From: JAFGVL01 sp963662245
GTDB taxonomy: Bacteria > Bacteroidota > Bacteroidia > Bacteroidales > Paludibacteraceae
Length of the DNA stretch: 64,000 nucleotides
Direction: 5' to 3'
Assembly (NCBI GenBank): GCA_963662245.2
Contig: CAXXVQ010000008.1
Coordinates: 310,001 to 374,000, forward strand
Part shown: one piece after another, positions 7,629 to 16,780 of the stretch
Position numbering within the stretch: position 1 is the stretch's first letter
Layout: every line of letters starts with the position of its first letter
Made by a program: the position numbers and the translations under genes
The notes under the pieces: model-generated
Database searches by the model: none
What the model saw: the letters and a program-made list of their open reading frames with translations, nothing else
What the model was told of the DNA's origin: nothing

Positions 7629-9668
7629 TTAAAATCTTTCAAATTCATTATCATTTTCTTCGATATTAATCCTTACTCCTTTGTTTTGGCTTGCTTTTAC
7701 AAGGGTTTTTGAGTAATTGGTTTTCGATTTAAATGATTTTGGTTCGATAGATTTTTTGTTATTTGTATAGTCTGAAGCTTTTTCAACTTCATTTTCGTCA
7801 ACTTTAAAGAAGCTTATTAATTCATTTAATTGTTGTGCATGTCCAGCAAGTTCTTCGCTACTTGTAGCCATTTCTTCTGCCGCAGCAGCATTGTGTTGCG
7901 TAACCTGATTTAATTGATTAATAGCATTGTTGATTTGGCTAGCTCCACTGTTTTGCTCTATACTACCAGCGGTAATTTCCTGAACAAGTTTTGATGTTTT
8001 TTGTACATCAGGGATTATTTCCTCCATCAGCTTACTTGCTTCATCAGTAACTCCTACGCTTGATTCTGATAATGAATTGATTTCTTCGGCAGCAATTTTG
8101 CTTCGTTCTGCAAGTTTTCTAACTTCTGCAGCAACAACTGCAAACCCTTTTCCATGCTCACCGGCTCTTGCCGCTTCAACAGCTGCGTTAAGAGCAAGAA
8201 TATTAGTTTGGAAAGCAATGTCTCCGATGATAGTTATTTTATCTGCAATTTCTTTGATAGATTTCAAACTTTCATTAGATGATTTTTTAGCTTTTTCCAT
8301 TCCTTGCGCCGCAGTGATAGATATTTTTTCTGTTTGCTGAGCATTTTCGGTATTCTGTTGGATATTACTACCCATTTCTTCCATACTGCTTGAAATTTCT
8401 TCGGCTGCACTTGCTTGTTCGCTAGCTCCATGAGATACTTGTTGTGCATTTTCACTCATTTGTTGAGAAGCTTCAGCAATACTATCTGCAGCTGTTTGTA
8501 CTTGTATAACAACATGTGATAACGATTTAACCATTTCAGATAAAGATTTAATTAGCTCGTCTTCATTTGAACGCATTTTTAAATCTACGGTTAAATCTCC
8601 TTTAGCCAATAATTTTGCTTTGTTTGTAATTTCTTTGAACGCATGAACCATGTTTTGCAATGATTTCATTAATTCATCTTTGTCGCTTCTTAGGGTCAAT
8701 TCAACATTTAAATTACCTACTGAAACCAATTTAGCTTTCTCAGCAACATCATTCAAAGCTAAAATCATTGCATTAAGGTTGTTTATAATAGTATTAAAAT
8801 CTCCATTATATGTGTCGGTTATTACTGGTGGCATATCGCCTTTTGCAATTCTATCTACATATTCTGCAGCTATATTTAGTGGGGTTACAACAGCATCTAA
8901 TGTTTGGTTTATGCCAACAGTAATTGCTCTGAATTCAAAATTTGTTTCATTAGGATTGGTGCGAGTCGCAAGTTGACCGCCAACGGCTGCTTTAACTAAT
9001 GTTTGAATTTGAACTATAATTGAATTGATAATAGATGAAATGTTTTTGGTAAAGAACAAACCTAAACCAATAAATAACCCAATAAGGATAATTGATGTAG
9101 TAATTGCTATCTTAACAGAAGTACCCGATTCAGCTTCAATTTTTTTGTTTGCTTCATCCGATTCTGCTTTGAACGAAGCAATAGCTAATTTCATTATTTG
9201 TTTTATCCCATAAATTGATTGTTCAACTTGAGCATGATAATTTTGAATTTTTACCATATCAGGAGTTGTAGTTTCAAAAAGTTCAGGAAAAATATTATTT
9301 TCTACTACATTTTGAATTTTTCCATATTCTTGTTTTATGTCTTTTACCCATCCTATTTGTTCTGGAGTATGAGCAATTGAATCATATACAACATAATATT
9401 CTGCAACTTTTTTATTTCTAGATTCCCAATCATCTTTCGTCGATTCATCTCTGTTAATAATCGCATCTGCAATAATTACATAAGAATTACTCGCAAATAG
9501 TGAATGTTCCGCGAAATAAGCATGATCTTTTGCTTTTTCGGCTCCAACATCTTTTAGGGATTGCAAATGTTTTAACGAATATATCTGATACATATACGAT
9601 CCCAATACTATTACTCCTGTTATAACAAAAGCTAGGATTATTTTTTGAGCAATTTTTAATTTTCTCAT
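7629..9668 (-). CDS. Methyl-accepting chemotaxis protein 1 (4HB-like sensor)
   Basis: 679 aa membrane chemoreceptor. TM1 is at about residues 9-27 and TM2 at about 187-207, with a ~160-residue helical periplasmic domain between them (4HB_MCP-like). HAMP-type segments follow (about 208-385), with several repeated blocks such as KLVSVGNLNVELTLRS and KLLAKGDLTVDLKMRS. The signalling hairpin contains the conserved tip DIAFQTNILALNAAVEAAR. A flexible ~60-residue linker ends in the pentapeptide EFERF. It is the first gene after the decayed cheW (9750-10214), so it now lacks its own partner cheW. Its cytoplasmic half is nearly identical to those of receptors 2 and 3. Confidence 0.95.
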   Translation of the reverse strand: MRKLKIAQKIILAFVITGVIVLGSYMYQIYSLKHLQSLKDVGAEKAKDHAYFAEHSLFASNSYVIIADAIINRDESTKDDWESRNKKVAEYYVVYDSIAHTPEQIGWVKDIKQEYGKIQNVVENNIFPELFETTTPDMVKIQNYHAQVEQSIYGIKQIMKLAIASFKAESDEANKKIEAESGTSVKIAITTSIILIGLFIGLGLFFTKNISSIINSIIVQIQTLVKAAVGGQLATRTNPNETNFEFRAITVGINQTLDAVVTPLNIAAEYVDRIAKGDMPPVITDTYNGDFNTIINNLNAMILALNDVAEKAKLVSVGNLNVELTLRSDKDELMKSLQNMVHAFKEITNKAKLLAKGDLTVDLKMRSNEDELIKSLSEMVKSLSHVVIQVQTAADSIAEASQQMSENAQQVSHGASEQASAAEEISSSMEEMGSNIQQNTENAQQTEKISITAAQGMEKAKKSSNESLKSIKEIADKITIIGDIAFQTNILALNAAVEAARAGEHGKGFAVVAAEVRKLAERSKIAAEEINSLSESSVGVTDEASKLMEEIIPDVQKTSKLVQEITAGSIEQNSGASQINNAINQLNQVTQHNAAAAEEMATSSEELAGHAQQLNELISFFKVDENEVEKASDYTNNKKSIEPKSFKSKTNYSKTLVKASQNKGVRINIEENDNEFERF

Positions 9669-9749
9669 ACCTGTGTTTTTTATATTTTAAGTTTATAATT
9701 ATTTCATTTTCTCTCTATAATATTGGATTAAGAAGTCATATTCACATGA

Positions 9750-10214
9750 CAAGAACGCTCTTGATTGCGAGTTCTTCGTTATTAAATATTTTGTTCATAT
9801 CCAACATTATAATAGATTGACATACAGTTGGTTTGTGTGTCTTGTTAATGAATTCCGAACGATATGTATTGACTTGGTTAGGAGCATGTAATCGTTCTTT
9901 ATCTTTAATTTCAATAACTTCCTATACTGCATCTACTAATGCTTCACATGTAAGTGTTCGTTTTTAATAATTACCTCTAGAACGGAATGCAGATATTAGT
10001 AGGAGGCTCTGTGGTAGATAAACTCAAATTTTATTTGAGTATTTACTATAGGTAATCCAGTTTTGCGTAAGTTTATTCCTACCAGCATATATCTAGACGC
10101 CTGCGGAACTTTTCTAAGTTCTAGAATGTATGTATTGGCTTACATTTGTTGCAAAAATTTCTTCTTATAGCTTAAAAGGCAAACATGATTTAATTTTAGT
10201 TTTTAGTCAATTAT
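9750..10214 (-). pseudogene. Decayed cheW remnant
   Basis: DNA here aligns along its whole length with the intact cheW at 12883-13410. Shared blocks include ATATCCAACAT, GAACGATAT, TACTGCATCTACTAATG, AATTACCTCTAGAAC and TTTTAGTGATTTATAT. Frameshifts and stops interrupt every frame. The start codon has changed (minus ATG to ATA) and the GGAG-type ribosome site is lost. It sits exactly where a cheW precedes each receptor in the other two units. This remnant explains about half of the ~1-kb gene-free stretch 9669-10665. Confidence 0.88.
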
Positions 10215-10317
10215 AAATACAACTTATTTTAGTGATTTATATCGTATATTAAGCTTCTTTTATTTCATAAGTGTTTCTTTACACTAGTTAAATATACGAT
10301 ATTTTTGTAAAATTATG

Positions 10318-10462
10318 TTTATTTTTTTAGAAATAATATCACTTTTATCAAGATTATAGTCATACATTAGATATAGAAACTTATTGTATGTGGCAATATG
10401 TTTCTGGCTATTTATCTCATTATCAAAATAATTTAAAACATATATTACCTAATTAAATTCAT
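10318..10462 (-). pseudogene. Truncated 5' copy of the 359-aa gene (unit 2 boundary)
   Basis: This segment matches the first ~140 bp of the gene at 6430-7509. Shared blocks include ATCACTT, TATCAAGAT, AACTTATTGTATGTGGCAA and CTATTTATCTCATTAT, ending at the equivalent of the start codon (CAT on the plus strand at 10460-10462). It has indels and no continuing reading frame. It marks the downstream edge of a duplicated cheW-receptor unit. Confidence 0.82.
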
Positions 10463-10507
10463 CATGAGATTTTGTGTGATTAATAATCGATATTGTTAAC
10501 TTTTTTC

Positions 10508-10644
10508 AAAAAAAAGAGGTTGTCCAGAAATGGAGCAATTCCTCTACGAGAATTGAACATTTGAGATTTTTCTTTGATTGACCTCGAATGAAAACAGCAA
10601 AAAAAAGAGGCTATCCATTACTTTTTGGACAGCCTCTTTTTTTT
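10508..10644 (-). repeat. Dispersed ~130-bp terminator element, copy A
   Basis: Bounded by inverted A8GAGG...CCTCT8 ends, with an internal block (GGAGCAATTCCTCTACGAGA) shared almost exactly with the copy at 48702-48832 in opposite orientation. Its receptor-proximal end (10599-10644) is a strong hairpin, GAGGCTGTCC paired with GGATAGCCTC, with long T-runs. It terminates receptor 2 on the minus strand. A more diverged copy lies at 13635-13766. Confidence 0.85.
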
Positions 10645-10665
10645 GAGAAATGATCTAGATTTCAA

Positions 10666-12728
10666 TTAAAATCTTTCAAATTCAGAATCATTTTCTTCGA
10701 GATTGATTTTTAGTCCTTTATTTTGGCTTGTGTTTACAAATTTTTCAGAGTTATAATTTTTCGATTTAAATGATTTATGTTCGATAGGTTTTTGGTTATT
10801 TGTATTTACTGAAACTTTTTTAACTTCATTTTCGTCAACTTTGAAGAAGCCGATTATTTCGTTTAATTGTTGTGCGTGTCCAGCAAGTTCTTCACTACTT
10901 GTAGCCATTTCTTCTGCAGCAGCAGCATTTTGTTGTGTAACCTGATTTAATTGATTAATAGCATTGTTGATTTGATTCGCCCCACTGTTTTGCTCGATAC
11001 TAGCAGCAGTGATTTCCTGAACAAGTTTTGATGTTCTTTCAACATCAGGAATTATATCTTCCATCAGCTTACTTGCTTCATTAGTAACCCCTACGCTTGA
11101 TTTAGATAATAAATTAATTTCTTCGGCAGCAACTTTACTGCGTTCTGCAAGTTTTCTAACTTCTGCAGCAACAACTGCAAAACCTTTTCCATGCTCACCG
11201 GCTCTTGCCGCTTCAACAGCTGCGTTAAGAGCAAGAATATTGGTTTGGAAAGCAATGTCTCCGATGATAGTTATTTTATCTGCAATTTCTGTGATAGATT
11301 TCAAACTTTCATTAGATGATTTTTTAACTTTTTCCATTCCTTGCGCCGCCGTGATAGAAATTTTTTCTGTTTGCTGAGCATTTTGGGTATTTTGTTGAAT
11401 ATTACTGCCCATTTCTTCCATACTACTTGAAACTTCTTCGGCCGCACTTGCTTGTTCACTAGCTCCTTGAGATACTTGTTGTGCATTTGAACTCATTTGT
11501 TGAGAAGCTCCAGCGATGTTATTTGCAGCTGATTGTACTTGGATAACAACACTAGATAAAGATTTAACCATTTCTGATAAAGATTTAACTAGCTCGTCTT
11601 CGTTTGAACGCATTTTTAAATCTACAGTTAAATCACCTTTAGCCAATAATTTTGCTTTATCTGTGATTTCTCTGAACGCATCAACCATGTTTTGCAATGA
11701 TTTCATTAATTCATCCTTTTCGCTTCTTAGAGTCAATTCAACATTCAAATTACCTGCTGAAACCAATTTGGTTTTTTCAGTAACATCGTTCAATGCAATA
11801 ATCATTGAATTAATATTGTTTTTAATTGTATTGAAGTCGCCTTTGTATTCTTCTGTAATGATATTTGGTAAAATACCTTTCGAAATTTCTGCAATATAAT
11901 TAGAAGCCACATTTAAAGGTGCAATAAGAGTTTCAATTGTAAAATTAAATCCGTCAATTATTGGTGTGAATTCTGGACTAATATTTTCTTTTGTTGCTCT
12001 AACTTTTAAATTACCGTCTTTTGCAGCATTTGTAAGGTTTTGTATTTGATTTATAATTTGATTTATAGTATTATTTAAATTGCTTACAATGAATTTACCT
12101 GCAAAAAATCTATTAATAATAATATAATTAAGGTTATTATTGAAGTAAGTTTACTCGATTTTTCTTCTGATTTAATCTTATTATATTCGAGTAAAGCTTC
12201 TTCTGTACTGATATCTGTGAATTGATTTAAAGCATCTCTCATAGTTGAAAATACAGGTGCATATTCTGAATAATACATCTGAAATGCTTCAGCTTTTTTG
12301 TTTTCTTTAAACAATACAATTAATTTATTTGAAACTTTTTTAAGTTTTTCAAATTCTTGATTGTATGTCTTTTCTATTTCGGGATGTGCTTCACTTCCAG
12401 AGATTTTATACGCTTCAATAAAAACATGATACCGTTCATCTACTTGAGCTATATTCTCTTCAATATCGCCAATTAATCCATCTATATTTTTTTTCGAAGT
12501 GCTGTCGTTTTGAAGTAACAATGTATTAATTGCGATATTTGATTGGTAAGCATCTCTATCAGCTTCAACAAGGTTTTGGATACCGGTTAATCTGATTTTA
12601 TAAATAGAATCAGTATTCTTGATTATTGTATTTGTTGTCATTGTTGAAAGAATGTAGCTAAAAACAAAAAGTGATAAGAATATTGCAATAACAACATATA
12701 GTTTGGTTTTCAGAGTTCTATTTTTCAT
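10666..12728 (-). pseudogene. Methyl-accepting chemotaxis protein 2, one-base frameshift
   Basis: Two reading frames together make one receptor. The N-terminal part (12728 to about 12084) encodes TM1 and a four-helix-bundle sensor with the start of TM2. The C-terminal part (to 10666) encodes HAMP segments, the signalling hairpin and the EFERF tail. The second frame is open back to about 12110, well before any start codon, and reads FFAGKFIVSNLNN into HAMP. Adding one T to the six-T tract (A6 at 12103-12108 on the plus strand) gives IDFFAGKF and restores a single ~687-aa protein. A one-base loss, a sequencing error or programmed slippage would all fit. If read through, it is an ordinary receptor. 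Confidence 0.85.
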
Positions 12729-12882
12729 AAGTATAAGTTTTTAATATGAGTAATTGTTTTTGAATAAAATTGTTCGTAATCGTTGCTATTTGATTTGCTA
12801 CTTAAATTAGTATTTGTAATTTTTGCAGGTTTTGCTTTTTTTGTTACCGTAAATTAGTAATTTCTCTTTTTTTTAATTGTTT

Positions 12883-13410
12883 TTATTTTTCTTTCTTAGC
12901 ATCATCAATTACATTCAGATCTATAGAAGATGTGTGTTGGGATAGTAGATTAACATCATCTGCAGAGAATACTTTGTCCATATCCAACATCATAATAAAC
13001 TGCTCGTCGGTTAGTTTATACATTCCATTAATAAATTCTGAACGATATCTATTGCCTAGCGTAGGAGCAGGTAATAGTTCTTCATCTTCAATTTCAAGAA
13101 CTTCCTGTACTGCATCTACTAATGCCCCAACATGTAAGTGCTCGTTTTCAACAATTACCTCTAGAACCAAAATACAAGTGTTGTTTGTAACTTCAGTTTG
13201 GGGAAGTCCAAACTTTATCCGAGTATCTATTACTGGTAGCACCGCACCTCTCAAATTTATTACACCTTTCATATAAGTAGGTGATTGCGGCACTTTCGTA
13301 ATTTTTGTCATTTCTAAGATGTTGAGAACCTTACTAACATTTGCAGCAAAGACCTCTTCTCCTAGCTTAAAGGACAAATATGATTTAAGTTTAAGTTTTT
13401 CGTCAATCAT
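12883..13410 (-). CDS. cheW: CheW, chemotaxis coupling protein (array copy 2)
   Basis: 175 aa; the CheW SH3-like fold is clear. YLSFKLGEEVFAANVSKV, MKGVINLRGAVLPVIDTR and VGALVDAVQEVLEI are the family hallmarks. It bridges receptors to CheA at the cytoplasmic face of the membrane. A good ribosome site (GGAG, 6 nt from the ATG) supports this start. It lies 154 bp before receptor 2. It is closely related to the cheW genes at 16289 and 21990 and to the decayed copy at 9750. A short C-terminal extension (about 20 residues, ending KKEK) is absent from the others. Confidence 0.96.
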   Translation of the reverse strand: MIDEKLKLKSYLSFKLGEEVFAANVSKVLNILEMTKITKVPQSPTYMKGVINLRGAVLPVIDTRIKFGLPQTEVTNNTCILVLEVIVENEHLHVGALVDAVQEVLEIEDEELLPAPTLGNRYRSEFINGMYKLTDEQFIMMLDMDKVFSADDVNLLSQHTSSIDLNVIDDAKKEK

Positions 13411-13504
13411 AAATATCTCCTATTTTAGTGATTTATATTGAATTATATATCTTTTGTTTATTTTACAAACATTTTATTTAAAATAGTTAAATGTACATAT
13501 TTTT

Positions 13505-13594
13505 ATTAAATTATGTTTTAATATTTGAAAAATTAATATTGCTTCTATCAAGATTATAGTCATGCATTTGGTCTGTTAATTTATTAAAATTCAT
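13505..13594 (-). pseudogene. Short remnant of the 359-aa gene 5' end (unit 3 boundary)
   Basis: It retains TATCAAGATTATAGTCAT and the sequence around the former start codon (AAATTCATTATGAGATTTTGTGTAAT), both shared with 10318-10480, but has lost the middle. Its position, upstream of cheW copy 2 and beyond receptor 3, equals that of the remnant at 10318-10462. Confidence 0.7.
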
Positions 13595-13634
13595 TATGAG
13601 ATTTTGTGTAATAAATAATAAAGTAAATCTTTTC

Positions 13635-13766
13635 AAAAACAAGAGGCTGACTCAAAAGGAAGTGATTTCTCCTTGAAAATTGAATGTCTGAAATGTTTTT
13701 TTTGATCGACCTCAAATAATTACAAGCAAAAAGGGGCTGTCCGATACTTTTTGGACAGCCCCTTTT
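13635..13766 (-). repeat. Dispersed terminator element, copy B (diverged)
   Basis: Same layout as the copies at 10508 and 48702. The distal inverted end is AAGAGGCTGACTC, the middle is AT-rich with a shared ATTGAATGTCTGAAAT-like block, and the receptor-proximal hairpin at 13728-13766 pairs GGGGCTGTCC with GGACAGCCCC and ends in TTTT on the minus strand. It lies 25 bp beyond the receptor 3 stop. Confidence 0.75.
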
Positions 13767-13791
13767 GGGAATAGATAATCTAGGTTTTTAA

Positions 13792-16230
13792 TTAAAATCT
13801 TTCAAATTCAGAATCATTATCTTCGATATTAATGTTTATTCCTTTATTTTGACTAGCTTTTACAAGTTTTTCAGAGTTGTAACTTTTCGATTTAAATGAT
13901 TTATGTTCGATAGATTTTTGGTTATTTAAATTGCTGGAAACTTTTTTAACTTCATTTTCATCAACTTTGAAGAAGCCTATTAATTCATTTAATTGTTGTG
14001 CGTGTCCGGCAAGTTCTTCGCTACTTGTAGCCATTTCTTCTGCTGCGGCCGCATTTTGTTGCGTAACTTGATTTAATTGATTAATAGCATTATTAATTTG
14101 GTTAGCTCCGCTGTTTTGTTCGATACTACCAGCAGTAATTTCCTGAACAAGTTTTGATGTTCTTTCAACATCAGGAATTATTTCTTCCATCAGCCTACTT
14201 GCTTCATTAGTAACTCCTACGCTTGATTTTGATAATGAATCAATTTCTTCGGCAGCAACTTTACTGCGTTCTGCAAGTTTTCTAACTTCTGCCGCAACAA
14301 CAGCAAACCCTTTTCCATGCTCACCGGCTCTTGCAGCTTCTACAGCTGCGTTAAGCGCAAGAATATTTGTTTGGAAAGCAATATCTCCAATGATGGTTAT
14401 TTTATCTGCAATTTCTTTGATAGATTTCAAGCTTTCATTAGATGATTTTTTAATTTTTTCCATTCCCTGTGCCGCAGTGATAGATATCTTTTCTGTTTGT
14501 TGAGCATTTTGGGTGTTTTGTTGAATATTACTACCCATTTCTTCCATGCTACTTGAAACCTCTTCAGCAGCACTAGCTTGTTCACTAGCTCCTTGAGATA
14601 CTTGTTGTGCATTTGAACTCATTTGTTGAGATGCACCGGCAATGCTATCTGCGGCTGTTTGTACTTGGATAACAATGCCTGATAAGGCTTTAACCATTTC
14701 AGATAAAGATTTAACTAGCTCGTCTTCGTTTGAACGCATTTTTAAATCTATCGTTAAATCTCCTTTAGCCAATAATTTTGCTTTGTCTGATATTTCTTTG
14801 AACGCATGAACCATGTTTTGCAATGATTTCATTAATTCATCTTTGTCGCTTCTTAGGGTCAATTCAACATTTAAATTACCTACTGAAACTAATTTAGCTT
14901 TCTCAGTAACATCGTTCAATGCAACAATCATTGAATTAATGTTGTTTTTAATTGTATTAAAGTCGCCTTTGTATTCATCATTTATAATCTCCGGTAAATC
15001 GCCTTTGGAAATTCTATCAACATATTCGGCAGTTACATTCAATGGCAAGATTAAAGCATCAAGTGTTTGATTTATGCCAACTACAATTTCGCGAAATTCA
15101 AAATTCGTATCTTCAGGATTGGCGCGTGTTTTAAGTTTACCATCGATTGCGGCTTCTGTCAAAGATTTTATTTGATTTTGAACTGATTGTATAATTGAAG
15201 CAATATTGTTACTTAGCATTTTGGCAACTATGATACTTGCAATAATACCTAAAATTAAAAAAATGACAACAGTCCAAATAATATGGTTTACTATTTGCAT
15301 AAACTCATGTTCATATATGGTAGTGGCTACATATAAATCAATATCTTTTAAATAGGAGAATTCTAACATCTTATTTTGGCCTTCCCAAGGATATTCAACA
15401 TGACCATTGTCAGTACCTAATTTTACCATTTCTTCAAAAAAGAATTCATTCGATGCGTTTTCGCCTTCTTTTTGGGGATGTATCACAAAATCACCTTTTT
15501 TGTCAATCGCAAAAGGATATCCAGTTTCAAAATATTTTTTGCTAGTAAAAATATCTTTAAGTGCAGACATATCTTTTTCTGGTAATCCATAAAAGTAAGC
15601 TCCAATTACTTTTCCATTTTCGAAAATAGGTATGTATATAGTTTGATACCATTGGCCTAAAATTACAGCACGCCCTTTATATGTTTTCCCATTTCCTAAT
15701 GCTTCGCAAACCTCAGAGTTGCTAGGTATATAGGTGTTTACAGCTCGTTCGCCATTGTCGTTTGTTATATTTGTAGCAATTCGTAAAAACCCATTGGGAA
15801 TTCGTTGAAAAATTGTATTCCAACCTTCTGTTTTATTTCCTATATAATCAACAAAATCGAAATTTTTATACAATGAATTTCCATTGAGTGTCATTTTAGG
15901 GATTGTAATAGATGAACTATTTTGGGAAGCTTGATCTATTGCAGTAATTGTAATTGTGTTAGAATAATCTAATGTTAAACTTCCGCTTTTTTTCAATAAA
16001 TCAAAACCCAGTTCACCATTGTTGTTAACTCGTAATTGATTTGCTTTGACTTGTGTTGTAATTACATTACCTAAGTCGGTAACTTGTTCTTGCATGCGAG
16101 TTTGTGTGTCGGCATAGAGTTTTGATTCTTGCTGTTGGACTAGGTATAATCCAATGGCCAATAAAATTATTGTAACTATACTACTCATTACAATAATGAT
16201 TTTTGTTTGAATGCGTAAATTTTTGAACAT
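13792..16230 (-). CDS. Methyl-accepting chemotaxis protein 3 (Cache sensor)
   Basis: 812 aa. TM1 is at about residues 9-28 and TM2 at about 320-342. The ~290-residue periplasmic region between them looks like a double-Cache/Cache_3-Cache_2 fusion: TYKGRAVILGQWYQTIYIP and GYPFAIDKKGDFVIHP are typical of small-molecule-binding Cache modules. HAMP segments, the DIAFQTNILALNAAVEAAR signalling tip and an EFERF tail follow. From HAMP onward it is nearly identical to receptors 1 and 2, while the sensor is unrelated. Start chosen for the GGAG 9 nt upstream of the ATG at 16230. It lies 58 bp after cheW copy 3. Confidence 0.95.
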   Translation of the reverse strand: MFKNLRIQTKIIIVMSSIVTIILLAIGLYLVQQQESKLYADTQTRMQEQVTDLGNVITTQVKANQLRVNNNGELGFDLLKKSGSLTLDYSNTITITAIDQASQNSSSITIPKMTLNGNSLYKNFDFVDYIGNKTEGWNTIFQRIPNGFLRIATNITNDNGERAVNTYIPSNSEVCEALGNGKTYKGRAVILGQWYQTIYIPIFENGKVIGAYFYGLPEKDMSALKDIFTSKKYFETGYPFAIDKKGDFVIHPQKEGENASNEFFFEEMVKLGTDNGHVEYPWEGQNKMLEFSYLKDIDLYVATTIYEHEFMQIVNHIIWTVVIFLILGIIASIIVAKMLSNNIASIIQSVQNQIKSLTEAAIDGKLKTRANPEDTNFEFREIVVGINQTLDALILPLNVTAEYVDRISKGDLPEIINDEYKGDFNTIKNNINSMIVALNDVTEKAKLVSVGNLNVELTLRSDKDELMKSLQNMVHAFKEISDKAKLLAKGDLTIDLKMRSNEDELVKSLSEMVKALSGIVIQVQTAADSIAGASQQMSSNAQQVSQGASEQASAAEEVSSSMEEMGSNIQQNTQNAQQTEKISITAAQGMEKIKKSSNESLKSIKEIADKITIIGDIAFQTNILALNAAVEAARAGEHGKGFAVVAAEVRKLAERSKVAAEEIDSLSKSSVGVTNEASRLMEEIIPDVERTSKLVQEITAGSIEQNSGANQINNAINQLNQVTQQNAAAAEEMATSSEELAGHAQQLNELIGFFKVDENEVKKVSSNLNNQKSIEHKSFKSKSYNSEKLVKASQNKGININIEDNDSEFERF

Positions 16231-16288
16231 GACTAATTTCTCCTTTTATTTATGTAAATATGACTTGTTTTAATCTTTAATCAATAAT

Positions 16289-16780
16289 TTATAACTCACT
16301 TGCATGTTCTCCCAATAATGCTAAATCTTCTACATTAAATAGATTATCCATATCTAGTAACATTATAAAGTTATCATTGGCTAGTTTGTACATGCCGGTT
16401 ATAAATTCCGAACGATATCTATTGCCTAGGGTAGGAGCAGGTAATAGCTCTTCGTCTCCAATTTCAAGAACTTCTTGTACTGCATCTACTAGTGCCCCAA
16501 TATGTAAGTGCTCTTTTTCAACATTTACTTCAAGAACCAAGATGCAAGTGCTAGGAGTGAATTCTGTGGCAGATAAACCAAATTTAATTCTTGTATCTAT
16601 CACAGGCAATACTTTGCCCCTGAGGTTTATAACTCCTTTCATGTAGTTTGGAGCTTTGGGGACTTCCGTAATCTTTGTCATTTCTAAGATATTGAGAACT
16701 TGGCCGACATTTGCAGCAAAAATCTCTTTTCCTAGCTTAAAAGACAAATAAGAATTAAGTCTTAGTCTTTCATTAATCAT
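16289..16780 (-). CDS. cheW: CheW, chemotaxis coupling protein (array copy 3)
   Basis: 163 aa from the ATG at 16780, chosen because AAGAGGT lies just upstream and the site aligns with the start of cheW copy 2; an ATG 24 codons earlier adds a non-homologous stretch. Hallmarks are YLSFKLGKEIFAANVGQV, MKGVINLRGKVLPVIDTR and GALVDAVQEVLEIGDEELL. It heads the leftward cheW-receptor array. A TATATTTG -7 candidate on the minus strand (16857-16850) occurs only upstream of this cheW copy, consistent with it being the first gene of the transcript. Confidence 0.96.
   Translation of the reverse strand: MINERLRLNSYLSFKLGKEIFAANVGQVLNILEMTKITEVPKAPNYMKGVINLRGKVLPVIDTRIKFGLSATEFTPSTCILVLEVNVEKEHLHIGALVDAVQEVLEIGDEELLPAPTLGNRYRSEFITGMYKLANDNFIMLLDMDNLFNVEDLALLGEHASEL

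Noticed and set aside
8077..9213. Plus-strand open frames opposite receptor 1 (also opposite receptors 2 and 3)
   Set aside because: They are antisense shadows of the repetitive receptor coding sequence, recur at the same place in each copy and have no ribosome site or known motif.
10666..12728. Receptor 2 as two separate genes
   Set aside because: The downstream frame continues open past its GTG into HAMP/TM2 sequence, and one extra T joins both parts into a normal receptor.
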